Assembly (NCBI RefSeq): GCF_013177635.1
Contig: NZ_CP030944.1
Coordinates: forward strand, 1,178,001-1,242,000
Length of the DNA: 64,000 nucleotides
Direction of reading: 5' to 3'
From: Arcobacter aquimarinus
GTDB lineage: Bacteria > Campylobacterota > Campylobacteria > Campylobacterales > Arcobacteraceae
Below the pieces are notes generated by a model. That model worked only from the letters and a program-made list of their open reading frames with translations, did not search any database and was not told the DNA's origin. Positions 17,714 to 28,208 of the stretch are shown here, piece by piece. The translations under genes were made by a program, and so were the position numbers. How positions within the stretch are numbered: the stretch's first letter is position 1; each line of letters begins with the position of its first letter.

Positions 17714-18986
17714 ATAAAATAGTAATTCCAGTTACTTTTTTTAGAATATTATTATCTTCATCAAAATCTTTCATTCCTTTACCAGGTTCTAAAGTTGTGA
17801 TTGTTGCTTTTCCAATAATATGTCTATATTTTCTTCCTGTATTGTCTTTTAATCTTACACTCCAAACATTATGAACTACTAAAGGTTCATTGTCTTTAAC
17901 TCCAACATAAAGCATAATATGACCTTTTAAATATACTAGAGTAGAAAAAGGAACACCATGTTTCTTCATAAATTCTTTTTTCTCTTCTAAGCTTAACTTA
18001 GACATATCAAGAAATTTTCCATTTGTAGTTTGAGCTTTTGAATTTCTATGCAAAAATTTTCCAAAAGGAGCAAAAAAATCCTGAGTAAAGCTCGAACAAT
18101 CTCTATTATTTAATAATCCGCCCCATCCATAAGGCTCTTCTAAAAGTTCATTTAAAAGCTTTATTCTATTTGCTGAATTAAAAGAAATAGGCATTGCTTC
18201 AATTTCATCATTTTGTAAATCTATATAAGTAATGATTGCATTTTGATTATCATCTTTTTTTGCAATTATATATTTATCTTCTTTTTTAGGAAAAATAGTT
18301 GCAACTTTTACATATTCTCTAAAAATAGGGTCATAAATAGGAAATTTTTCTTTTATGCTTGTATAATAGTTTGTAGTTTTAAAATTTTTTATAAACTCAT
18401 CATTTACAAAAGCAATAGAGTTTATTTCAACCCAACCACCAACAATACTCGATTCTATATAAGCCCATGCTTTATCTTTTGATAAATGAGAAACTAAAAT
18501 AGGAGTATTTATTTTGATTAAAGAGTTTTGATTATAATCAAAAGGAAAACCTTCTCCTGGTTTTGTTGGGTCATAAAACATAGGTGAATTTGATGGTAAA
18601 ACTCTAACATTTGTATTTTTTAAAGTAATTGCTTTTTTAGGAACAACATTGTATTCATCGAAATTTGAATTATTTATAACTTTATTAAACCACTCTTTTG
18701 TAGCTAATTTATGATTTTCTAAATAAATTTTTCTATTTTTATAAGAGAGTCCCCACATCGCTTCATTTTTAGGATATGAAACTTTCGAAGCACTCCAAGG
18801 TCTAAAGTATTTGTCAAAATAATCTTTCGTTGCTTTATTTTGGTTTATAAAATCATCATCTGCTTTGTTTGAAAGTTCGACAATATCTTGATTTTTTGGA
18901 ATTACTATAGGCTCTTTTATTGAACAAGCTGTAAATAGAAGAGTTGATAATGCAACTAAAGTTAAATTTTTAAGATTTTTTATCAT
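17712..18986 (-). CDS. NlpC/P60 peptidoglycan hydrolase lipoprotein with SH3 domains
   Basis: 424 residues. Lipoprotein signal with lipobox LFTAC (Cys21). The middle (about 115-245) holds bacterial SH3-like segments (NVRVLPSNSPMFYDP, WAYIESSIVGGWVE). The C-terminal NlpC/P60 domain has the catalytic Cys297 in RDCSSFTQDFF after PYGWGG, and His356 in GHIMLYVG. This layout fits gamma-D-glutamyl-diamino-acid endopeptidases that cut stem peptides of the cell wall in the periplasm. It is a single gene with its own terminator. Confidence 0.92.
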   Translation of the reverse strand: MIKNLKNLTLVALSTLLFTACSIKEPIVIPKNQDIVELSNKADDDFINQNKATKDYFDKYFRPWSASKVSYPKNEAMWGLSYKNRKIYLENHKLATKEWFNKVINNSNFDEYNVVPKKAITLKNTNVRVLPSNSPMFYDPTKPGEGFPFDYNQNSLIKINTPILVSHLSKDKAWAYIESSIVGGWVEINSIAFVNDEFIKNFKTTNYYTSIKEKFPIYDPIFREYVKVATIFPKKEDKYIIAKKDDNQNAIITYIDLQNDEIEAMPISFNSANRIKLLNELLEEPYGWGGLLNNRDCSSFTQDFFAPFGKFLHRNSKAQTTNGKFLDMSKLSLEEKKEFMKKHGVPFSTLVYLKGHIMLYVGVKDNEPLVVHNVWSVRLKDNTGRKYRHIIGKATITTLEPGKGMKDFDEDNNILKKVTGITIL

Positions 18987-19133
18987 TTTTCTTCCTAATA
19001 AATTTTTGCTGATTGTACCATTTTACGATTGAAAGTTTTGGCGTATGATTCTATTTTGATTATATCAAACAAAGAAATAATAAAATATAATAGAGTAAAT
19101 TTATAAAGTATTTTAAGATAAAAAGGAAATAGG

Positions 19134-19538
19134 GTGTATAAAATCTCAATAAATAAAGATTTATTTGAAAATATTTTGTTAAAAAAAATTTTTATTTTAG
19201 AAAAGCAAAGCACAAATTATTGGAAAAAAGAACTATTAGAACCAACTTTAAAAGATGATAAATTAATTTATGAAATTAGACAATTCAAAAAAATAATCTT
19301 AACAAATGGTTTGGGTGAAGATAAACCTCAAATTATAATAGAGTGTTTAAAAGTTGATTATTCGCTAAAAAATAGATGTTTTGAATTTCACTTAGGAAAG
19401 ATATTAGAACAAAAAAATATTAACATAAATCTAGCAATAGATGAAAAAGATATTTTAATACAACAATTATTAAAAGAAAAAGAAGAGTTACAAAATGTAC
19501 TAAAAGAGATAAAAGAGAGTAAGATATTTAATAGTTAG
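19134..19538 (+). CDS. Small protein of unknown function, possibly ASCH/PUA-like
   Basis: 134 residues. The start is a GTG with AAGGA 6 nt before it. The N-terminal 90 residues (INKDLFENILLKKIFILEKQ, IYEIRQFKKIILTNGLGEDKPQIIIECL) have an alternating beta pattern loosely like ASCH/PUA RNA-binding domains. The C-terminus (about 103-130) is a charged coiled coil rich in Glu and Lys. The ASCH resemblance is weak and is only a suggestion. It stands alone between two minus-strand genes. Confidence 0.6.
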   Translation: MYKISINKDLFENILLKKIFILEKQSTNYWKKELLEPTLKDDKLIYEIRQFKKIILTNGLGEDKPQIIIECLKVDYSLKNRCFEFHLGKILEQKNININLAIDEKDILIQQLLKEKEELQNVLKEIKESKIFNS

Positions 19539-19558
19539 TTTTTACTAACTATTAAATA
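19525..19558. terminator. 15-bp perfect inverted repeat at convergent gene ends
   Basis: TATTTAATAGTTAGT-TTTT-ACTAACTATTAAATA. It begins inside the last codons of the 134-residue gene (stop at 19536-19538) and ends 7 bp before the stop of the cytochrome gene on the other strand. No long T-run follows on either strand, but the stem is long. It is probably a bidirectional terminator. Confidence 0.6.
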
Positions 19559-19565
19559 CAAAGAA

Positions 19566-19844
19566 TTATTTGATTATTAAATCTGCAATAGCTTTAATAT
19601 CTTCGTCTGTAAGACCTTTTACTTGAGCAACCATTAAAGCTTTTTGAGCTCCTCCATAAGTTCCGTCTTGGTAACCTTTCATAGAAGCTATAAAATCTTC
19701 TTTAGTCATATCTTTGATAATTTTAGATTTTCCTAAAGCAACTTTTTCACCATTTGCACCATGACATGTAGCACATTTTGCATAAGGGTTTGCAAATGCA
19801 ACACAGGCAGTTAGTAAAGCTGTAGAGATAATTATTTTTTTCAT
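19566..19844 (-). CDS. Periplasmic monohaem cytochrome c (c553 type)
   Basis: 92 residues: signal peptide about 1-19 (cleavage near AFA-NP), then CATCH (Cys24, Cys27, His28) for covalent haem and a distal Met within QKALMVAQVKGLTDEDIKAIADLI. The size and the GLTDEDIKAIADLI tail are typical of Campylobacterota c553 electron carriers between the bc1 complex and terminal oxidase. It is a single gene on the minus strand, with AAAAGGA before the ATG. Confidence 0.93.
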   Translation of the reverse strand: MKKIIISTALLTACVAFANPYAKCATCHGANGEKVALGKSKIIKDMTKEDFIASMKGYQDGTYGGAQKALMVAQVKGLTDEDIKAIADLIIK

Positions 19845-19937
19845 GAATAATCCTTTTTTTGTAAGATACTAAAATTATATAGAAATATTCTTAAACTTTT
19901 ATTGATTCTAGTCAAGAATAACCCTTTTAGGTTATTC

Positions 19938-21506
19938 TTATTTTGTTAGTTCTTTTTTTAATTCTTCTTTATTTATTCTATTTTTATCAGAAGGAACTAA
20001 AGGTAAAGATTTTTTGTAAATAATTTTAGAAGGAAGCATATATGAAGCTAAATGATTTTTTAATTCAAATAAAATTTCGCTTGAACTTAACTCATTTTTT
20101 CCTGTATAAACTAAAACAATTTCTTCTTCTATTTCTTCATTTTCTATTGAAAATACGGCACATCTTTCAATCTCTTTTATATTTGTTTCTACAACAGATT
20201 CTATCTCGTAAGGGTTAACTCTAAAACCTCTTGTTTTTATCATATCATCATGCCTTGACACAAAGTAAAAAAATCCTTCTTCATCTTTGTAAACATAATC
20301 TCCTGTTTTTACAACTATTTCATCACAAAGTTGACCTTCTAGATTTATTACATTTTTTAAAATTTCTATAGATTTAAATCTTTCATTTGTCTCTTTTGGC
20401 GCATTCCAAAAACCTCTATAAATATATCCACCCCTATGAATTAATTCACCAATAACTCTAGGAGGACATTCATTTCCATTTTCATCTATTACATATAATT
20501 CCACATCAGGGATAGCTTTTCCTATAGAATCAGGTCTTATTTTTAATTGAGCAGGGTCTAAATAAGTTGATCTAAATGCTTCTGTTAAACCATGCATTGA
20601 GTAAAACTTTGCATTTGTAAAAAAATTTTCAACATCAGAAATCATTTTTTTAGTAACATTTCCACCTGAACTTGTAATAATTCTCACATTTTTAAGAAAT
20701 TCAGCACTTGGAAGTCTATATTCATCTTCATCAAACATTTCTGTGATATTGATAGGCATTAGAGGTAATACTGTAACTTTATCATTTATAATATGATTAA
20801 AAAAATCATTTGGTAAAACAAATCTATGTAAAGCTAATGTTGCTCTTTTATAAAGTGAGCAAAAAATTTGATTTAATCCATAATCAAGATTAAAAATTAA
20901 TAAACCAGAAATAATATCATCTTGTTGTAATTGTAAATATTGCGATACAACTCTTGCTGAATCTATCAAGTTTCTATGAGAAATAACTATACCTTTTGGT
21001 TTTCCACCAAGTCCAAAAGAATAAGTTATAACAGCATTATCATGTCCATTTACATCACAAGAGTAAGGTTTATTATAATATTTATAAATTTCTTCAAAAG
21101 AGGGTAAATCTTTATGAGTTGTTTCATAAGAGATAATATGCCCATCAAATTTTATCTCTTCAATAGACTCTATTTTTATTCTATCTGTAATTATACATTT
21201 TATGTCACAATCGCCAATGATATATTCAATTTGCTCAGGTTTTAATAATCTAGTTAAAGGAACTAAAACATAATCAGTAGATAAAATAGCTAATATAGCT
21301 ATTACTTGGTCTATTCCTTTATTTGAATAAATACCAATTCTACTACCTTTTGGAAGATTAAGTTCACTTAAATATAAAGCTATTTGATTAACTTTTGAAA
21401 ATAATTCACCATAAGATAATTTATTATTTCCATGAATTAAAGCAACTTTTTCTGGATTTGAAATATTTGCATCTTCAATCAATGTTCTTATACAATTTAT
21501 TGACAT
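19938..21506 (-). CDS. Adenylate-forming (AMP-dependent) acyl/amino-acyl ligase with unusual P-loop
   Basis: 522 residues from the ATG at 21506, chosen because AAGGTGGT lies just upstream. An upstream in-frame ATG would overlap the previous gene. ANL-superfamily motifs are present: LSYGELFSKVNQIA, VPLTRLLKPEQIEYI, the MHGLTEA adenine-binding motif, GDYVYKDEEGFFYFVSRHDDMIKTRGFRV (hinge, read in parts) and the C-terminal Lys region DKNRINKEEL. The usual Thr/Ser-rich P-loop (SGTTGxPKG) reads YSFGLGGKPKG (about 162-172). It is the last gene of the glutamate mutase operon. It may activate 3-methylaspartate or another carboxylate, but no carrier protein or thiolase is encoded nearby. Confidence 0.88.
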   Translation of the reverse strand: MSINCIRTLIEDANISNPEKVALIHGNNKLSYGELFSKVNQIALYLSELNLPKGSRIGIYSNKGIDQVIAILAILSTDYVLVPLTRLLKPEQIEYIIGDCDIKCIITDRIKIESIEEIKFDGHIISYETTHKDLPSFEEIYKYYNKPYSCDVNGHDNAVITYSFGLGGKPKGIVISHRNLIDSARVVSQYLQLQQDDIISGLLIFNLDYGLNQIFCSLYKRATLALHRFVLPNDFFNHIINDKVTVLPLMPINITEMFDEDEYRLPSAEFLKNVRIITSSGGNVTKKMISDVENFFTNAKFYSMHGLTEAFRSTYLDPAQLKIRPDSIGKAIPDVELYVIDENGNECPPRVIGELIHRGGYIYRGFWNAPKETNERFKSIEILKNVINLEGQLCDEIVVKTGDYVYKDEEGFFYFVSRHDDMIKTRGFRVNPYEIESVVETNIKEIERCAVFSIENEEIEEEIVLVYTGKNELSSSEILFELKNHLASYMLPSKIIYKKSLPLVPSDKNRINKEELKKELTK

Positions 21507-21517
21507 AATTACCACCT

Positions 21518-22702
21518 TTATTGTTGTGTGATACCAAGAGTCCAAATATCATAGTCATAATCCATGATAATTGAAGGATGAATATCTGAATTTAATATTT
21601 TCTTATAAAAGAATGAGATAATATCAACAGCTTCTTCAAAATTAAGCACTTTTGTAATTCCACCTGTTAAAACAATAGATTTTAGTAGATTTAACTTTAA
21701 TTTTATATATAAAGGGTGAGCATCACTAACTTTGTATAAAACTAAAAAAATTGCTAATTGCATTAAAACTCTTAATGCTTTTGGAGAATCTTCATTGAAG
21801 ATATTTTCTGTAACTTTTAAATGAGCTAATAATTCATAAACAAATTCATTATTTTTAGCTGCAAAAATTAAAGACTCTTTTGATTTGTAAACTCCAAGTT
21901 TTTTGAAAACTAATCTATCATATTCATTTTCCGTAACCATATTATCCATAGATAAATCTTTTGAATAATGAATATCTGTTGTTGCTCCACCAATATCTAT
22001 TAAAATAAATGGATTTACAGCTGCAAATTTCGTATCAATTAAAGGAAGAGTTTTATTTACAATATATGGAGTAGAGTAAATTTGATTTGAAGTTAAATCA
22101 TAAAGATGTTTTATATCTTCTTTACCCATGATATCAGCTTGATAAAGATTTGTTAAATACTCTTTTAATGGTTCTTCAACTACATGAAGTTTATTGTTAA
22201 TTATATTTTCAACAACAACTAAATTTTTTATATTAGATTTTAAATATTCTTCATCAAGTTTTGAACCTGCAAAAACAACATTTGAATATCTTAGATTTTC
22301 TAAAAATTTGAATAATTTTTCATCAAAAATATCACTAACACTATTTATTCCACCAACAATAATAACAACATCAATTAAATCACTTGGTATTGAAGTTGTT
22401 TCAATATCTTGATATAAAACAGTATTTATGATATTTATTCCTGAATTATAAGCAATATTTGTTGCAAATTTTAAAGAAAAAGAGTTTGTAATTCCAATAA
22501 TTAACGTTGTTAATCCACCATTTGCAGAAGAACAAATAAATACTTCATCTTTTTTGAATTTTGAGATTGTATCACCACATTTAGAAGTTAAATCATCAAA
22601 AATATCTTTATTGAAATCTCTAAAATGTTGTTCTACATTTCCATTTGCACAAGTTTTAAAATATGTACTTCCCACATCTATTAATAATTTATTTTCTACC
22701 AT
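21518..22702 (-). CDS. glmL: MutL-type ATPase associated with glutamate mutase (GlmL)
   Basis: 394 residues of the ASKHA (actin/hexokinase) fold: LIDVGSTYFKTC phosphate-binding motif at the N-terminus, and a second nucleotide motif LIDIGGATTDIHYS near residue 233. Glutamate mutase operons of clostridia encode such MutL/GlmL proteins between or beside the two subunits, where they are thought to reactivate or chaperone the B12 enzyme. It has no relation to the DNA-repair MutL. The ATG overlaps the end of the E-subunit gene by 7 bp, with AGGA 9 nt upstream. Confidence 0.88.
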   Translation of the reverse strand: MVENKLLIDVGSTYFKTCANGNVEQHFRDFNKDIFDDLTSKCGDTISKFKKDEVFICSSANGGLTTLIIGITNSFSLKFATNIAYNSGINIINTVLYQDIETTSIPSDLIDVVIIVGGINSVSDIFDEKLFKFLENLRYSNVVFAGSKLDEEYLKSNIKNLVVVENIINNKLHVVEEPLKEYLTNLYQADIMGKEDIKHLYDLTSNQIYSTPYIVNKTLPLIDTKFAAVNPFILIDIGGATTDIHYSKDLSMDNMVTENEYDRLVFKKLGVYKSKESLIFAAKNNEFVYELLAHLKVTENIFNEDSPKALRVLMQLAIFLVLYKVSDAHPLYIKLKLNLLKSIVLTGGITKVLNFEEAVDIISFFYKKILNSDIHPSIIMDYDYDIWTLGITQQ

Positions 22703-24063
22703 TGCATAATTCCTATATCATGAATAATATCAGTTACTATTGACGAAGCATCTTTATTTAAATCACATTTTGATTTTTCATATTCAAAACATCTCTCACT
22801 TATTGGAAGATTTCCTCTTTTTATGATTCTGATATTTTTATTTTTATCTCTTACTGTTACTACTTCATTATGATTTATAATATGTGGAGAGTATGGAACA
22901 TCAATAATTCCAGCTTTTATAGAGTTAAATACTTTTCTCCATAAAGTGTCTGCTTTATCGTTAAATACAGCTTCCATGATACTTTTTACTTCTTCTGTTA
23001 AGATTTCTTCTTCCATTTCATCAGTAATATCAGGAATACCATGTAACATTCTTAGTGTATATTGAGTATTTGCAACTGTTTTTGCATTTGATTCTCGTGT
23101 TGGAATACCAAATGCTTCATCCCTTGTTTTTGTAATAATTTTATCAGCTTTTACCATCATAGCAATTACTGTTGAAGTATTTATTAGTGATTCTGAGAAA
23201 TCTTTATTTGATGGAAATGCTCCCATCCATTGATGATAAACTAAATTTATTCTAGCATCACCACAACCAATCTGTTCTGCATAAACTTTTGCCATTTTTC
23301 TAAGAACTTTAGCTGTTACAATATCTTGAATCATAGAACCTGTTTGTGAAAATGAAACAGAGAATGATTTTACTCCTTCTTCAAGTGATAAAAGCATTTC
23401 ACAAAGTTGAATAACTATTGTTACACAAGGAGGAACTAACGTTGCAGTTAATGGACCAAAAGACTCTCTGTTTATTGGCTCATTTAGTTTTGAGTAGTTA
23501 GCACAAACTCTTTCAACATATTTCCAATACATAAAAGCTTTATCAAGTGGAAAGTTTTTTGAATATGGTAAAAGATAAGTAATCGGTCCACCTTCAATCT
23601 CGAAAATACCAGAAGCTAATGCTGTTTCTATTAATAATCTTGCATCAGGAGTTCCATGTCGTAAAGAAATTGGTTTATCAAAATGAGTCATCATTTTTCT
23701 AGTTGTTCTATAACCATGATTTACAAGTGGATAACCATTTAGCATATCAACTTCATTTTCTTCAGAAAGTTTTAGCATCTTAGCACTTGTTGCATAGTCA
23801 TTTAATCTTGTATTAGAGTCAATAGTACATGGTAATACATCAACATCAGCACCAACGAAAAATTCATATAAAGAGAACATTTTCTTATAAGTAGGAAAAC
23901 CACCACGAGGTTGTACTAACATCTTTTTAGAATTTTTAAAATGGTGAGAAATAAAAAGATTTTTAGAAGCATTTTTTATAAACTCTTCAATCTCTGCAAA
24001 ATCAAAATTATCTGCGTATTTATTTTGAACAATTATGTTCCTTTCTTCTTGCAGTAAACTCAA
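22696..24063 (-). CDS. glmE: Glutamate mutase (methylaspartate mutase) epsilon subunit
   Basis: 455 residues, TIM-barrel catalytic subunit of the coenzyme-B12 enzyme that interconverts L-glutamate and (2S,3S)-3-methylaspartate. Seen: VQPRGGFPTYKKM, LPCTIDSNTRLNDY, LVNHGYRTTRKM, SLRHGTPDARLLIE, EIEGGPITYLLPYSK and GCGDARINLVYHQWMGAFP, which are the substrate-binding arginines and carboxylate contacts of the family. The start is TTG overlapping the S-subunit stop (TTGA), with AAGGAG 6 nt before. No methylaspartase or citramalate lyase is encoded in the window, so the fate of methylaspartate is open. Confidence 0.93.
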   Translation of the reverse strand: MSLLQEERNIIVQNKYADNFDFAEIEEFIKNASKNLFISHHFKNSKKMLVQPRGGFPTYKKMFSLYEFFVGADVDVLPCTIDSNTRLNDYATSAKMLKLSEENEVDMLNGYPLVNHGYRTTRKMMTHFDKPISLRHGTPDARLLIETALASGIFEIEGGPITYLLPYSKNFPLDKAFMYWKYVERVCANYSKLNEPINRESFGPLTATLVPPCVTIVIQLCEMLLSLEEGVKSFSVSFSQTGSMIQDIVTAKVLRKMAKVYAEQIGCGDARINLVYHQWMGAFPSNKDFSESLINTSTVIAMMVKADKIITKTRDEAFGIPTRESNAKTVANTQYTLRMLHGIPDITDEMEEEILTEEVKSIMEAVFNDKADTLWRKVFNSIKAGIIDVPYSPHIINHNEVVTVRDKNKNIRIIKRGNLPISERCFEYEKSKCDLNKDASSIVTDIIHDIGIMQW

Positions 24064-24467
24064 TTTCTCTCCTTTAAGAATTTTTCTAATTCATCAAGTC
24101 CTGTATTTAAATCAACTTGATGAAATACTAAATCAAAACCATAATTTTTAAATTTTGGAACAATAACACTAGCATCACCTTCTCCAACTGCTAAGTTTCC
24201 ACCTAACATAAAAACCACATCTTTTAAGTTTTTATATTTTGATTTTAGAATAGGTAAATCTCTGCACCAACCTTCTGCTTCACCATTTAATGAAGAGATT
24301 AGTAAAACATCAGCATTTGTTTCAATTACTGCATCAATAAACTCTTCTAAATAGGTATTAACACCTAAATTAAAAACTTCAAAACCTCTTGCTTGTAATG
24401 ATATATCAATTAGTCTATTTGCAACTACATGAATATCGTTACCTACTACACCAATAACTACTTTCAT
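24060..24467 (-). CDS. glmS: Glutamate mutase sigma (B12-binding) subunit
   Basis: 135 residues with the cobalamin-binding Rossmann fold. The base-off/His-on motif DxHxxG reads NDIHVVANRL, so Asp and His are kept and the Gly is Ala. It is followed by LLISSLNGEAEG and VFMLGGNLAVG, which cradle the nucleotide tail. It pairs with the E subunit encoded next (4-bp overlap). The symbol follows glutamate mutase usage and is unrelated to glucosamine synthase. The 95 bp upstream contain AGGTTG and a TATAAA that may be the operon promoter, and I see no cobalamin riboswitch there. Confidence 0.92.
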   Translation of the reverse strand: MKVVIGVVGNDIHVVANRLIDISLQARGFEVFNLGVNTYLEEFIDAVIETNADVLLISSLNGEAEGWCRDLPILKSKYKNLKDVVFMLGGNLAVGEGDASVIVPKFKNYGFDLVFHQVDLNTGLDELEKFLKERN

Positions 24468-24562
24468 TTTTTCAACCTAAATTTACACGTTTTTTATACT
24501 CAACAAAGGGCATGATTTTATCTAAAGAAGAGTTATAAACCCTTTAGAATACAAACCTTTTA

Positions 24563-24853
24563 CTATTTTTTTGTTGCTAAATCAAATTTCCCAATTGCAC
24601 AAGATACAAAACTTTTTGCAGTGGTAGTAGCTTTTTCAAAGCCACTTAACTCATCTGTTGTTAAGGGATATCCTAAAGTTCTAAGTTTCACTTTTAATTC
24701 TTCTTTTTTATCATCATTTATGTCTAAAGTAATTTTTCGTGGATGTACTTCTAAATCTACTTCAACTTCACCAAATTCATCTTTTAATGCTTTTATTAGT
24801 GTATTAGCACAACCACCACATTTTACATTTAAAACTTCAAATGTTTCTTTCAT
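24563..24853 (-). CDS. Heavy-metal-associated (HMA) domain protein, translationally coupled to mdh
   Basis: 96 residues. The N-terminal 65 form an HMA ferredoxin-like domain with a CGGC metal-binding pair (VKCGGCANTLIKALKDEFG), then a tail with one more Cys (SFVSCAIGKFD). Such proteins carry Cu(I) or Zn(II), and the CGGC core is less usual than CxxC of copper chaperones. The ATG overlaps the mdh stop (ATGA), so both are made from one mRNA, although no functional link is established. Confidence 0.85.
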   Translation of the reverse strand: MKETFEVLNVKCGGCANTLIKALKDEFGEVEVDLEVHPRKITLDINDDKKEELKVKLRTLGYPLTTDELSGFEKATTTAKSFVSCAIGKFDLATKK

Positions 24854-25788
24854 AATTTCTCCTTTAAAATATTAATTAATTCTTTAACAGAAGCTATTGA
24901 TTTTGAGAATTCTTCTTTTTGTTGATTTTTTAAATTTAATTCTATAATTTTTTCAACACCATTTGCACCTAACATTACAGGAACACCTGACACTATATCT
25001 TCATAGCCATATTCACCATCAAGCATAACAGCACAAGGATAAATCTCTTTTTTATCTTCTAAAATTGCTTCAATCATTAGACTTGTACTATATGCGGGTG
25101 CATAATAAGCTGAACCTGTTTCTAGTAATTTTACTATTTGAGCTCCACCATTTTTTGTTTTATATACAATATCATCTATATCTTCTTTTGATAAAACTTC
25201 ACTAAGTCTAACTCCTGCTACTGTTGAAAAATCAGGAAGTGGAACCATATCATCACCATGACCTCCCATAACAGAAGCCTCGATTTGTCCTTGACCATAA
25301 CCTAATTTTTCAAATATAAAATGAGCCATTCTAGCACTATCTAAAATTCCAGCCATTCCAATAATCTTATTTCTTGACCAATTTGAAGCTTTTAAAGCTG
25401 TGTAAACCATTGCATCTAAAGGATTTGAAACAACTATGATTATTGCATTTGGATTATTTGGAATAATTTGTGTTATAACTGAAGTCATAATTTTTGCATT
25501 TGTAAGAAGTAAATCATCTCTACTCATTCCCGGACGTCTTGCAACTCCAGCAGTTATAACAATAACATCACAATCTTTAAATTCTTCATTATTAAGACAA
25601 GCTTTTGTTATAGTTTTACTTTTTGAAGCATTTGTTGCTTGTGAAATATCAAGTGCCATAGCCTGAACAAAATTTTCTCTTACATCTTTTAAAAGAAGAG
25701 TTGAACACATATTTTTAGTAGCAAGTGTAAAAGCTAAAGTTGAACCTACATTTCCAACTCCAATTATTCCAACAGTTTTTTTATTCAA
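24850..25788 (-). CDS. mdh: Malate dehydrogenase
   Basis: 312 residues of the LDH-like MDH type. NAD-binding GIIGVGNVGSTLAF, substrate-loop arginines in GVARRPGMSRDDLL, NPLDAMVYTALK, GMAGILDSARMAHFI, and the active-site His in GGHGDDMVPLP. It oxidises malate to oxaloacetate in the TCA cycle. The start codon is TTG (25788-25786), with AAAAGG 8 nt upstream. A TATAAT lies only 30 bp upstream, between the start and the icd terminator, so mdh has its own promoter despite following icd on the same strand. Confidence 0.95.
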   Translation of the reverse strand: MNKKTVGIIGVGNVGSTLAFTLATKNMCSTLLLKDVRENFVQAMALDISQATNASKSKTITKACLNNEEFKDCDVIVITAGVARRPGMSRDDLLLTNAKIMTSVITQIIPNNPNAIIIVVSNPLDAMVYTALKASNWSRNKIIGMAGILDSARMAHFIFEKLGYGQGQIEASVMGGHGDDMVPLPDFSTVAGVRLSEVLSKEDIDDIVYKTKNGGAQIVKLLETGSAYYAPAYSTSLMIEAILEDKKEIYPCAVMLDGEYGYEDIVSGVPVMLGANGVEKIIELNLKNQQKEEFSKSIASVKELINILKEKL

Positions 25789-25818
25789 AATATAACCTTT
25801 TAATTTTTATTTAAAATG

Positions 25819-25824
25819 ATTATA
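25819..25824 (-). promoter_or_regulatory. -10 box of mdh
   Basis: TATAAT on the minus strand, about 30 nt before the mdh start and immediately downstream of the icd terminator. The -35 position falls in the terminator's T-run, so terminator and promoter are fused. Confidence 0.5.
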
Positions 25825-25837
25825 TCTTTTTGGGCAT

Positions 25838-25867
25838 AAAAAAAGGCAAAGCTTAGCTTTGCCTTTT
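25838..25867 (-). terminator. Strong intrinsic terminator of icd
   Basis: On the minus strand AAAAGGCAAAGC-TAA-GCTTTGCCTTTT, a perfect 12-bp stem with a 3-nt loop followed by a run of T. It lies 20 bp after the icd stop codon. Confidence 0.92.
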
Positions 25868-25886
25868 AGGATTTTAAAGGAATAAA

Positions 25887-28133
<2,247 letters not shown>

Positions 28134-28149
28134 TTAAAAAATTGAAAGT

Positions 28150-28208
28150 TTAATCTATTGGAAGTTGTGAAAACTTGATTGTTTCAAATTTTCACAAGTT
28201 TAGATTAA
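28150..28208. repeat. Nested inverted repeat between mltG and icd
   Basis: Outer arms TTAATCTA (28150-28157) and TAGATTAA (28201-28208). Inner arms TTGTGAAAA (28165-28173) and TTTTCACAA (28189-28197), with a further TTGA/TCAA pair in the loop after one C/A mismatch. The mltG stop codon lies in the right outer arm. It may act as terminator for mltG, an operator for icd, or an RNA structure. The T-run downstream is weak. Confidence 0.55.

Noticed and set aside
24468-24562. Possible cobalamin riboswitch upstream of the glutamate mutase genes
   Set aside because: Only 95 bp separate the genes and no B12-box-like sequence is visible. AAAGGG/CCCTTT arms spaced by 29 nt are too weak to call a structure.
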